Shown here: in pieces, positions 42,657 to 50,846 of the stretch
How positions within the stretch are numbered: the stretch's first letter is position 1
Layout: every line of letters starts with the position of its first letter
NCBI GenBank assembly: GCA_035701265.1
Contig: DASSNU010000017.1
Location: forward strand, 140,356-204,355
DNA length: 64,000 nucleotides
Source: DASSNU01 sp035701265
Lineage (GTDB): Bacteria; Gemmatimonadota; Gemmatimonadetes; Gemmatimonadales; Gemmatimonadaceae
Direction: 5' to 3'
Translations under genes and position numbers: made by a program
The notes under the pieces: model-generated
Told to the model about the DNA's origin: nothing
Seen by the model: only the letters and a program-made list of their open reading frames with translations
Databases searched by the model: none

Positions 42657-43321
42657 TGCGCCGCGACGCGGGACTCTCCACCGAGCGCACGTCGCCCCGC
42701 CACACCGATCCCCTCGCGCGACGCGCGCTCCGCGTGCTCGGCACGATCACCACCGCTGCGGGCGCGCTGCTCCTCGGCTACGCGGGGTGGACGTACGCCA
42801 GTGGGCGGCTGGCCAACGAGAGGGCGCGCGCGACGTGGAACGCGCGTGAAGCGCATCGCGCGGTGATGGCCGTGCGCGCGTCCGTCGGTCCGGAAAACAC
42901 TCCGGTCGCGCTGGCGCCGGGGAGCGTGGTGGGGCGGCTCTGGATTCCATCGATCGCGCTGGACGAGATCGTCGTCGAGGGCGTCGACGCGCCGCAGCTC
43001 AACGTGGCGCCGGGACATCTCCCGGGGAGCGTGCTCCCCGGTTTGCCGGGAAACGCCGTCGTCTCCGCCCACCGGGACCGTCACTTCCACCATCTGGACC
43101 GGGTGGCGGTGGGAGACACGGTGATCACCGAGATCCCGGGGCGCCGCACGCTGTGGGTGGTGGCCGAGCGACGCGTGGTGAAGGCGGGGGAGCCGGCCAT
43201 TCCGTACACCGCCACGCCCACGCTCACCCTCACCACCTGCTGGCCCGTGCGGTACCTGGGCCCCGCGCCCGATCGGCTCATCCTCGTCGCGTACCCCGTG
43301 TCCGACTCGCCGCGTGCATAG
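42656..43321 (+). CDS. Sortase (class D-like), membrane-anchored
   Basis: A 221-residue cysteine transpeptidase: N-terminal transmembrane helix (~27-47), then a sortase beta-barrel. Catalytic residues are visible as SAHRD (His139), TLTTCWP (Cys195) and PDRLILVA (Arg207). Sortases cleave a sorting signal and attach the protein to the cell surface. ATG 42656 overlaps the substrate stop; GTG 42653 is equivalent. Together with the preceding gene it forms a self-contained pair. Sortases are uncommon in diderms, and what the acceptor would be (peptidoglycan, lipid or glycan) is not known. Confidence 0.85.
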   Translation: MRRDAGLSTERTSPRHTDPLARRALRVLGTITTAAGALLLGYAGWTYASGRLANERARATWNAREAHRAVMAVRASVGPENTPVALAPGSVVGRLWIPSIALDEIVVEGVDAPQLNVAPGHLPGSVLPGLPGNAVVSAHRDRHFHHLDRVAVGDTVITEIPGRRTLWVVAERRVVKAGEPAIPYTATPTLTLTTCWPVRYLGPAPDRLILVAYPVSDSPRA

Positions 43322-43358
43322 CGGTGCGCGCCGGTGGCACCTCGACGCATTACCTTAC

Positions 43359-43383
43359 ACGTGTAGCACCCGACGTGTAGCAC
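43359..43383. repeat. Direct repeat ACGTGTAGCAC x2
   Basis: Two exact 11-bp copies at 43359-43369 and 43373-43383, with a partial third (CACGTGTG) at 43389-43396. They sit 37-61 nt upstream of the M28 peptidase start and could bind a regulator. Confidence 0.35.
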
Positions 43384-43419
43384 GCGCAGCACGTGTGTCC
43401 CCGCTCACCACGAACGCTC

Positions 43420-45096
43420 ATGATCCCACCATCTCGTCCGCTGGCGCTGGCCGCGTGTCTTCTGATGGCGGCCGGTGCATTGCCGCTGGATGCGCAGAGC
43501 GCCACCGCGCGCGCCACCCGCGCGCCCGCCGATTCGCTCACCACGCGCGAGATCGCCGCGCACATCCGGTTTCTCTCGTCGGATCTCCTGGCCGGGCGCG
43601 CGCCGGCCACGCCGGGAGGAGCGCTCGCCACCGAGTACATCGCCACCGAGCTCGTGGCGGCCGGCGTCCAGCCCGGACTGGATAGTTCCTACTTCCAGAC
43701 CGTCCCGATCGATGTCGTCACCACCAACCAATCCTCGGTGCACGTCACCGTGGGGGGGAAGGCGAGCGGGACGCTCAACGCGACGGACGACGTGGTGGTG
43801 TTCCCCGGTGCGGCTACCGAACGGAGCGGCGCGGACGCGGACGTCGTGTTCGTGGGGTACGGGGCCGCTGCGCCCGAGTATCGCTGGGACGACTTCAAGG
43901 GCGTGGACGTGAAGGGGAAGATCCTGCTCGTGCTCGTGAACGATCCTCCCGCCACACGCTCGGAGCCCGATCTCTTCGGCGGCCGCGCGATGACGTACTA
44001 CGGGCGGTGGACGTACAAGTTCGAGGAGGCGGAGCGACGCGGCGCGGCGGGGATGCTCATCATCCACACCACCGAGGCGGCGGGCTACCCCTGGCACACC
44101 GTGGTCGGCTCGTGGACCACGCCGCAGCGGATGCTCCCGCGTGATCCCTCGTTGCCGGCGCCGCTGGGCTTTCGCGGCTGGATCACCGACAGTGCCGCCA
44201 CGGCGCTTCTCCGCCAGGCGGGGCTCGATCTGGCCGCGCTGCGCACGCAGGCAGCCACGCGCGACTTCCGTCCCGTCCCCACCGGGATCACGCTGCACGT
44301 GGAGTTCGCGAACCGCGTGGAGCATCTCGCTTCGCGCAACGTGGTGGGAGTGGTACGCGGCACCGATCCACGCCTGCGCAACGAGTACGTTGTCTTCAGC
44401 GCGCACTGGGACCACCTGGGGGTGGGACAGCCGGTGAACGGCGATTCCATCTACAACGGCGCGTACGACAACGCGTCCGGCGTGGCCACGCTGCTGGCGA
44501 TCGCGCGCCGCGCGGCGGACGCTCCCCCGCGCGGCCGCTCGATGTACTTCGTGTTCGTGACGGCGGAGGAGTCCGGCTTGCTGGGCTCCGACTGGTTCGC
44601 CACGCACCTCCCCGTTCCGGCGCGCAACGTGGTTGCCGATCTGAACATGGACGAGGTCACGCCGTGGGGACGTGTGCGCGATCTGCGCGTGCTCGGCGCC
44701 GACAAGAGCTCGCTGGGCGACATCTTCACGCGCGCCATCCAGCCGATGGGGATGCGCATCACGCCGGACGAGCATCCGGAGCGCGGCTACTTCTACCGCT
44801 CCGACCACTTTTCCTTCGCCAAGGCGGGGATCCCGTCCGTGTCGATCAACGCGGGCACCGACGTCGTGGGGAAGCCGGCCGGCTGGGGGCTCCAGAAGGA
44901 AGAAGACTTCACCGCGCACGACTATCACCAACCGTCCGACGAGATGCAGCCGGACTGGGACTTGCGCGGCGCGGTACAGATCGGAGAGATCGTGCTCGAT
45001 GTGGGACGGCGCATTGCCGCGGCCTCGTCCGTGCCCACGTGGAACGACGACGCCGAGTTCAAGGCCGCGCGCGAGCGGCAGCGCGCGGAACAGTGA
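43420..45096 (+). CDS. Exported M28-family zinc aminopeptidase
   Basis: A 558-residue peptidase with a signal peptide (LALAACLLMAAGALPLDAQ) followed by a PA (protease-associated) domain at ~110-240 inserted in the M28 fold. Metal ligands are in order: FSAHWDHLG (His), YDNASGVA (Asp), TAEESGLLG (Glu-Glu), LNMDEV (Asp) and YRSDHFSF (His). It should be a periplasmic or secreted co-catalytic zinc aminopeptidase releasing N-terminal residues. ATG 43420 gives the signal peptide at the N-terminus; the codon at 43393 is less likely. It follows the sortase gene after a 98-nt gap with direct repeats. Confidence 0.9.
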   Translation: MIPPSRPLALAACLLMAAGALPLDAQSATARATRAPADSLTTREIAAHIRFLSSDLLAGRAPATPGGALATEYIATELVAAGVQPGLDSSYFQTVPIDVVTTNQSSVHVTVGGKASGTLNATDDVVVFPGAATERSGADADVVFVGYGAAAPEYRWDDFKGVDVKGKILLVLVNDPPATRSEPDLFGGRAMTYYGRWTYKFEEAERRGAAGMLIIHTTEAAGYPWHTVVGSWTTPQRMLPRDPSLPAPLGFRGWITDSAATALLRQAGLDLAALRTQAATRDFRPVPTGITLHVEFANRVEHLASRNVVGVVRGTDPRLRNEYVVFSAHWDHLGVGQPVNGDSIYNGAYDNASGVATLLAIARRAADAPPRGRSMYFVFVTAEESGLLGSDWFATHLPVPARNVVADLNMDEVTPWGRVRDLRVLGADKSSLGDIFTRAIQPMGMRITPDEHPERGYFYRSDHFSFAKAGIPSVSINAGTDVVGKPAGWGLQKEEDFTAHDYHQPSDEMQPDWDLRGAVQIGEIVLDVGRRIAAASSVPTWNDDAEFKAARERQRAEQ

Positions 45097-45121
45097 GCCG
45101 CTGGAGCGCGCCCGCGGCGGG

Positions 45122-45151
45122 TTGAACTGGGCGCTTCCAGCATGGTACTAT
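45122..45151 (+). promoter_or_regulatory. Candidate sigma-70 promoter of the TPR gene
   Basis: TTGAAC (45122-45127), 18-nt spacer, TACTAT (45146-45151), giving a start near 45158 and a ~30-nt leader to ATG 45188. This is one of the best -35/-10 pairs in the window, within otherwise GC-rich sequence. Confidence 0.6.
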
Positions 45152-45187
45152 AGGCGTATCTACCTGACGTTGGAGGTCGGGACGTCC

Positions 45188-46333
45188 ATGCCTAGCCCCT
45201 TCCTGAGCTCGGAAGAGTACGACGAACGCGCACATCAGCTCTACAGCGAGGGACAATACGACGAAGCGCTCGACGTGCTGCGCGAGGGCCTCGCGCTCTA
45301 CCCGAACTCGGTAGAGTTGCACGTCGGCGTCGGGTACGCCCGTCTGGCGCGTGAGGAGTATGCGTGGGCGCGCCAGAGCTTCGAGAAGGCGCTGGTGCTC
45401 GACCCCGAGCACGAGGACGCGATCGCCGGACTGGCCGAAACGCAGCTCAAGCTGGGGCAGACAGCGCTGGGGCTGGCCAACTTCCGCCGCCTCCTCTCGC
45501 TCGGCTACAGCGACGACGTGGACCTCATGCTCCAGGTGGGGCGCGCGCTCTTCCAGAAGGGACTCATGGATGACGCGCGCGAGTTCTTCGACATCGCCGC
45601 GCGCGAGGCGCCCGAGGCGGCCGAGCCGCACGCCTGCCAGGGGTACACCGCCTACCAGATGGGGAACGACGAGCTGGCCATCGCGCACCTCGAGCGCGCG
45701 CTGGAGCTGGACGAGGAGCACACCGAGGCGCGGATCTTTCTCGCCAAGGTGCTCTACGCCCGCGGCGACCAGGAGGGGGCGCTCCTGCACCTGGAGCAGA
45801 CCACGCCGGCCGACCACTGGGACGAGAACGACATCTGGAGCGTGATCGAGCTGAAGAAGTCGCAGTACGGGCTGGGGGAGGACGATCCCGAGCTGCGCCC
45901 GTGGGAGGAGCGGCTGGCGGAGTTGAGCGGGGAGCCGGACGACATCGACGAGATGCTCGCCGAGATCGAGCAGCGCTTTGCCGCATCCGAAAACACCGAG
46001 CCGTCGGAGCGGAATCAGTTCGAGCTCCTGGGCACGCTGCTCGGCTCGTTGGCGGAACACCGGCAGGGCGCCAGTGATGCCCGCCGCACCGGCGAGCAGG
46101 AGCAGCACTGCATCACGCTCGATGACGGACGGCAGCTGGTGGGGAGCTGGGAGGAGATCGTGCAACGCATGCGCGACGCCAACCAGGCGTTCGCCGGCCG
46201 GTCGCTGCAGGAGTTCATGGCCACGGAGGCGCGCCGCGTGTTCTACGAGAAGCGGCTCCGCATTCCGGCGGGCGACGCGGAGAGCTTCATTCGCGGGAGC
46301 GCGAGCGCGGGGTTGCTGCGCATCGTCAGGTGA
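45188..46333 (+). CDS. TPR-repeat protein
   Basis: A 381-residue soluble protein. Residues ~10-220 are about six TPR motifs (for example YDEALDVLREGLALYPNS and ELAIAHLERALELDEEHTEAR). The C-terminal ~150 residues are an acidic, mixed-helix domain with DDGRQLVGSWEEIVQRM, possibly a conserved adaptor. There is no signal peptide. ATG 45188 has GGAGGTC about 10 nt upstream and a good promoter. The stop overlaps the next start (GTGA). It is probably a cytoplasmic scaffold feeding the membrane-bound second TPR protein. Confidence 0.8.
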   Translation: MPSPFLSSEEYDERAHQLYSEGQYDEALDVLREGLALYPNSVELHVGVGYARLAREEYAWARQSFEKALVLDPEHEDAIAGLAETQLKLGQTALGLANFRRLLSLGYSDDVDLMLQVGRALFQKGLMDDAREFFDIAAREAPEAAEPHACQGYTAYQMGNDELAIAHLERALELDEEHTEARIFLAKVLYARGDQEGALLHLEQTTPADHWDENDIWSVIELKKSQYGLGEDDPELRPWEERLAELSGEPDDIDEMLAEIEQRFAASENTEPSERNQFELLGTLLGSLAEHRQGASDARRTGEQEQHCITLDDGRQLVGSWEEIVQRMRDANQAFAGRSLQEFMATEARRVFYEKRLRIPAGDAESFIRGSASAGLLRIVR

Positions 46334-47376
46334 ACCTTCCTCCCAATCGGCGCGCCGCACTCGCCGCGCTGGGCGCCGCCCGACCTCTGGTCGCGTCGCT
46401 CGACTTCTCGCGCGACCCGGAGGAGTTGGCCGCCGACATCATCGAGTTGTGGAGCGTTGTGGAGACCGCGCTCCGCTCGCTCGCCGGCGGATCGGCGCTC
46501 GCCGGGCGCGCCCTCGTCACCAACCTGCGCCAGCGCGAGATCATCTCCCTGGACCAGACGCACGCGCTGCTCGAGCTGCTCGACACGCGCGAGCGACTGG
46601 ACCGTACCGACTACAGCCCCACCGCACAGGACCTGGACGCCGCGCGCGCGGCCTATCACGCGCTGGAGACGGGACTCGCCACGAGCGCGCCTACGGCCGC
46701 GGCGCCCTCTGCCGCGCCCACCGGGCCAACCGGTACGCCACTGGCCGATGCCTTTCCCGAACCGGATGTTGTCGCGCCCCCGAACCTGTGGCTCCGGCGG
46801 AACGCGCGGTGGGTTGCCGTAGCTGCGGCGGCCGCGGTCATCATCGTGTCCGTACTCCTGTTCGTGTTCCTGGGTGGCACCGCGCGGAGCGTGCGCCGCG
46901 GCGTGAACGCCTACCGCGCGGGGGACTACGCCGGTGCGCAGGCCACCTTCGCACAGGTCGCCCACGATCACCCGGACAACACGCTCGCGCACGTCTACCT
47001 GGCGCGCCTCGCCCGCGAGCGGCACGACATGGAGACCGCGCGTCGGGAGCTCGAGCTGGCCGCGCGCGACGGCGCCAACGATGCGCTCGTGAAGCGCGAA
47101 GCCGGGGCGTACTTCCTTACCCTGGGGCAGAACTTCCTTGCGACCGGGCGGCCGGATCTCGCGCAGCAGCAGTTCGACAACGCGCGCCGCTACTACGTGG
47201 ACGCCGTGCGTCTCGATCCGGAAGACCTGAGCGCGCAGGGTTACCTGGGGTGCGCGCTCATCCGGCTCGGGCGTCCCGCCGAGGGGATGCAGTGGATTCA
47301 ACGCGCCGGCCCGGGCGGGTGGAGCGCGTGCGCTCCGCAGGGCGCACTCCCTCCCGCACCCGTCCCCGGTCCGTGA
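46330..47376 (+). CDS. Membrane-anchored TPR protein
   Basis: A 348-residue protein. An N-terminal helical cytoplasmic domain (~1-110) is followed by an Ala/Thr/Pro linker, one transmembrane helix (~160-182, WVAVAAAAAVIIVSVLLFVFLGG) and a periplasmic domain with three or four TPRs (NAYRAGDYAGAQATFAQVAHDHPDN; AQGYLGCALIRLG). It is translated from GTG 46330, overlapping the upstream TPR gene by 4 nt. The two TPR proteins probably interact across the membrane. No enzymatic motif. A putative peptidase follows 79 nt later. Confidence 0.75.
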   Translation: MNLPPNRRAALAALGAARPLVASLDFSRDPEELAADIIELWSVVETALRSLAGGSALAGRALVTNLRQREIISLDQTHALLELLDTRERLDRTDYSPTAQDLDAARAAYHALETGLATSAPTAAAPSAAPTGPTGTPLADAFPEPDVVAPPNLWLRRNARWVAVAAAAAVIIVSVLLFVFLGGTARSVRRGVNAYRAGDYAGAQATFAQVAHDHPDNTLAHVYLARLARERHDMETARRELELAARDGANDALVKREAGAYFLTLGQNFLATGRPDLAQQQFDNARRYYVDAVRLDPEDLSAQGYLGCALIRLGRPAEGMQWIQRAGPGGWSACAPQGALPPAPVPGP

Positions 47377-47455
47377 TCGCGATTCCCAGTCGCGCGCGCA
47401 CCGGCCGCGGCGGGCTGCGCGTTCGGGTGCGCGCTCCGCGCCGCCCCGCCGCGCC

Positions 47456-50113
47456 GTGACCGACGTCGCCGACGCCACGCGCGCGCTCCCGCCGGGGCCG
47501 CTCGTGGACGAGCAGTCGGTGCATCGCGCCGTGCTCCCGAACGGGCTCACCGTGCTCGTGCGGCGCGATGCGTCCGCGCCCGTCGTCGCGATCGTCACCT
47601 ACGTCAACGCCGGCTACTTCGACGAGACCGACGACGTGGTGGGGATCTCCCACGTCCTCGAGCACATGTACTTCAAGGGGACGGACCAGTTCGGCGTGGG
47701 GGAGATCGCGCGCGCGACCAAGGCGGCCGGCGGATACCTCAACGCCGGTACGAGCTGCGACCGCACGAGCTACTACACCGTCCTCCCCGCCAGCGGATTC
47801 GAGCGTGGCCTCGCCATCCAGGCGGACGCATACGCGAACTCGGCCATCGATGCGGGCGAGCTCGCGCGCGAGCTGCAGGTCATCATCCAGGAAGCCAAGC
47901 GCAAGGCGGACAACCCCGCGGCAGTGGCGGCGGAGTCGCTGTACGCGTTGCTCTTCGACAAACACCGCATTCGCCGCTGGCGCATCGGCACCGAGGAGGA
48001 GCTGCGCCGTCTCACCCGCGACGCGGTGTGCGCCTTCTACCGGCGCTTCTACCGGCCGCGGAACACGGTGCTCACCATCGTGGGCGACGTGGACGTCGAG
48101 GACGCGCTCGCGCTCGCCGAACGACACTACGGCGCGCTCCCCGATGCCGAGCTCGCGCGCGACCGCGGCCCCGCGGAGCCGGCGCACGATGCCTTCCGCG
48201 CGCGCGAGTTGGACGGCGACATCACCCAGACACAGCTCGTGTTCGGATGGCATGCGCCCGGCGTGCTCGAGCCGGAGGCGCCGGTGCTCGACGTTCTCGC
48301 CACCGTGCTCGGCTCCGGACGCGCATCGCGCCTGTACCGCGCGGTGCGCGACCGCTCGCTCGCCGCTGCCGTGGAGGCCTACCACTACACGGCGGGAGAC
48401 GTGGGAGTCTTCACCGTGCACGCGGAAGGCGAGCCTGCGCGCGCGCGCGATGCGGCGATCGCGATCTGGCAGCAAGTGCAGTCGGTGCGCGAGCAGGGAG
48501 TGGACGAGGCGGAGCTCTGGCGCGCGCGCCGGATCATCGAGTCGCGGCGCGTGCGCCGGCTGGAGTCCATGGAAGGGCAGGCGCACTATCTGGCGGAGTG
48601 GGAGGCGCTCGGCGACTGGACGCTCGGGGAGCGGCATCTCGAGCGGATGCTCGTCGCCTCCGCCGACGAGGTGACGGAGGTGGCGCGCCGGTATCTCGAC
48701 GCGGGGCGCGGCGGCGTGCTCGTCTACCGGCCGCGCGAGACGCCGGAGGTGCTCGGCGACGCGGATCGCGCGCTCGAGCGCCTGTCATCGGCGGGAGTGG
48801 CGGAGCGCCCCGCGCGTGCGCCCGAACGTGCCGCCGCGCCGGCCATCGCGCGTGGCGTCGCGCTCGAGCGCGAGCTGGCGGGAGTCCGCGTCTACAGAAC
48901 GCGGTATGGCGTCCCGATCCTCATCCGCCGCAAGCCGGGATCGCCGCTCGTCCACTGCGCCGTGCAGGCGCTGGGCGGCGCGAGCGACGAAAGCGTGTCC
49001 GACGCGGGGATCACCACGCTGCTCACGCGGACGGCGATCAAGGGGACGCACCGCCGCTCGGCGGCGCAGCTCGCCGAGGATGTGGAGCTCCTGGGGGGGA
49101 GCATCGGCGCGGCCACCGGCTCGGAGAGCTTCGGGTGGACGCTCTCCGCGCCGTCACGGCACGCGCACGCCGCGCTGGAGCTGCTGAGCGATGTGGTGCA
49201 GCATCCCACGATCCCTGACGACGCGTTCGCCACCGAGCGCGACGTGGCGCTGTCGAATCTTGCCATGCTGCGCGACGACATGTACCGCTATCCCTTGCGT
49301 CTCCTGCTCCAGGCGGCGTTCCCCGATCATCCGTACGGCATTCCCGCCAACGGACTGGAGGAGTCGCTCGTCGCACTCGATGCCGATCGCGTGCGGGCGT
49401 GGCATGCGGCGCGCGTGGCGGAGGCGCCGGTGACGATCGCCATGGTGGGAGACGGCGACGTGGACGAGCTGGCATCGGCAGCGGCGACGTTCTTCGACGA
49501 GCTGCGTCCCGCCGAGCCGGCGTCGCTGGCGCCGCCCGTGTGGCCCGAGGGCGGCGCGGCGCGCGTGGAGCATCGCGACAAGGCGCAGACCGCGCTCGCG
49601 CTCGCCTTTCCCGCGCCGGCGCGCGGCGACGATGACCGCTTCGTCATGCAGCTCATCGCCGGCGTGACGAGCGGGTTGGGAGGGCGGTTCTTCGACGAGC
49701 TGCGCGACCGGCGCTCGCTCGCCTACACGGTGCAGGCGTACGCCGCGGAGCGGCGGCTGGCGGGGATGTTCGTGGCCTACATCGCCACGTCGCCGCAGCT
49801 CGAGGAGACGGCGCGCGACGGACTGCTGGAGGAATTCTCCAAGCTGTGTGACGAGCCGGTGACGGGCGAGGAGCTGGCGCGCGCGCAGGAATACGCCATC
49901 GGCACGCACGCCATCCGGCAGCAGAGCGGTGGCGCCGTCCTGGGCGACGTGCTCGATGCGTGGATGTTCGGCGCATCGCTCGAGGAGCTGGATGAGTACG
50001 ACGCGCGCATTCGCGCCGTCACGCCGGAGCGGATGCTCGTCGTGGCGCAGCGGTGGTTCGACGAACGGCGCGTCGTGGAAGGTGTGGTGCGCGGGAGCGG
50101 GCGCGCGGTGTGA
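47456..50113 (+). CDS. M16-family zinc peptidase, two-domain (pitrilysin/PqqL type)
   Basis: An 885-residue protein of two fused M16 modules. The N-terminal half has the inverted zinc motif HVLEH (His66, Glu69, His70) and a distal Glu (Glu146 in QVIIQEAKR). The C-terminal half (~465-885) lacks an HxxEH and should be the non-catalytic partner domain, with the conserved R-Y and Y-T-V-Q-A-Y blocks that close the chamber. Such peptidases degrade short peptides in a clam-shell. There is no signal peptide, so it may be cytoplasmic. GTG 47456 is the only in-frame start before the conserved N-terminus. It is followed 75 nt later by a monocistronic gene. Confidence 0.9.
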   Translation: MTDVADATRALPPGPLVDEQSVHRAVLPNGLTVLVRRDASAPVVAIVTYVNAGYFDETDDVVGISHVLEHMYFKGTDQFGVGEIARATKAAGGYLNAGTSCDRTSYYTVLPASGFERGLAIQADAYANSAIDAGELARELQVIIQEAKRKADNPAAVAAESLYALLFDKHRIRRWRIGTEEELRRLTRDAVCAFYRRFYRPRNTVLTIVGDVDVEDALALAERHYGALPDAELARDRGPAEPAHDAFRARELDGDITQTQLVFGWHAPGVLEPEAPVLDVLATVLGSGRASRLYRAVRDRSLAAAVEAYHYTAGDVGVFTVHAEGEPARARDAAIAIWQQVQSVREQGVDEAELWRARRIIESRRVRRLESMEGQAHYLAEWEALGDWTLGERHLERMLVASADEVTEVARRYLDAGRGGVLVYRPRETPEVLGDADRALERLSSAGVAERPARAPERAAAPAIARGVALERELAGVRVYRTRYGVPILIRRKPGSPLVHCAVQALGGASDESVSDAGITTLLTRTAIKGTHRRSAAQLAEDVELLGGSIGAATGSESFGWTLSAPSRHAHAALELLSDVVQHPTIPDDAFATERDVALSNLAMLRDDMYRYPLRLLLQAAFPDHPYGIPANGLEESLVALDADRVRAWHAARVAEAPVTIAMVGDGDVDELASAAATFFDELRPAEPASLAPPVWPEGGAARVEHRDKAQTALALAFPAPARGDDDRFVMQLIAGVTSGLGGRFFDELRDRRSLAYTVQAYAAERRLAGMFVAYIATSPQLEETARDGLLEEFSKLCDEPVTGEELARAQEYAIGTHAIRQQSGGAVLGDVLDAWMFGASLEELDEYDARIRAVTPERMLVVAQRWFDERRVVEGVVRGSGRAV

Positions 50114-50188
50114 GCACGTCGCGCGCACTGGCGGTCATCATCGTGCAGGTCATCGCTGTCGAGGTCATCTCTGCCCGGAGCGTCCTCC

Positions 50189-50794
50189 ATGGGAACACGT
50201 GATCCGCGCGTCGATGCCTACATCGCACGCTCGGCGGAGTTCGCGCATCCGATCCTCACGCACCTGCGCGGCGTGGTGCACGACGCCTGCCCCACGGTGG
50301 AGGAGACGATCAAGTGGGGGATGCCGTTCTTCATGCACCATGGCATCCTGTGCATGATGGCGGCGTTCAAGGCGCACTGTACCTTCGGCTTCTGGAAGGG
50401 CGCGCTCATCGTGGGAAACGCGGGGCAGACCGCCGATGCGGCGATGGGGCAGTTCGGGCGCATCACCGCGGTGTCCGACCTTCCATCGCGCGCGCAGCTC
50501 GCGCGGTACGTGCGCCAGGCGATGAAGCTGAACGAAGAGGGAGCGCCCGTGGTGCGCAAGCCGCCGTCCGTGCGGAAGAAGACGCCCGCCGTGCCTGCGG
50601 AGCTCGCCGCCGTGCTCCGGAAGAACGGGAAAGCGCGCGCCGGATTCGATGCACTGAGCCCGAGCCACCGGCGCGAGTACATCGAATGGATTACCGAGGC
50701 CAAGCGTGAGGAGACGCGCGCGCGTCGTGTGGCGCAGGCGGTGGAGTGGATGGCGGACGGCAAGTCGCGCAACTGGAAGTACGAGCGCAAGTGA
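50189..50794 (+). CDS. YdeI/OmdA-family protein with DUF1801-like N-terminus
   Basis: A 201-residue cytoplasmic protein. Residues ~1-115 form a DUF1801-like barrel (IKWGMPFFMHHGILCMMAAFKAHCTFGF, the Phe/Cys-rich core). Residues ~120-200 form an OmdA/YdeI helical tail with FDALSPSHRREYIEWITEAKREETRARR, the signature of this family. No enzymatic residue is known. Family members have been linked to stress or antimicrobial-peptide tolerance, which I recall but cannot verify here. ATG 50189 has GGAG (50177-50180) 8 nt upstream. A hairpin follows. Confidence 0.8.
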   Translation: MGTRDPRVDAYIARSAEFAHPILTHLRGVVHDACPTVEETIKWGMPFFMHHGILCMMAAFKAHCTFGFWKGALIVGNAGQTADAAMGQFGRITAVSDLPSRAQLARYVRQAMKLNEEGAPVVRKPPSVRKKTPAVPAELAAVLRKNGKARAGFDALSPSHRREYIEWITEAKREETRARRVAQAVEWMADGKSRNWKYERK

Positions 50795-50795
50795 C

Positions 50796-50814
50796 GGCGC
50801 GCGCGGAGCGCGCC
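50796..50814. terminator. Hairpin between convergent genes
   Basis: A 7-bp inverted repeat GGCGCGC / GCGCGCC around GCGGA, starting 2 nt after the YdeI-like stop and near the end of the convergent membrane-protein gene. Its position suits termination of both; there is no T-run. Confidence 0.35.
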
Positions 50815-50846
50815 CATCTCGGTGCCGCGCTCGCGCGCGAGAGGAG

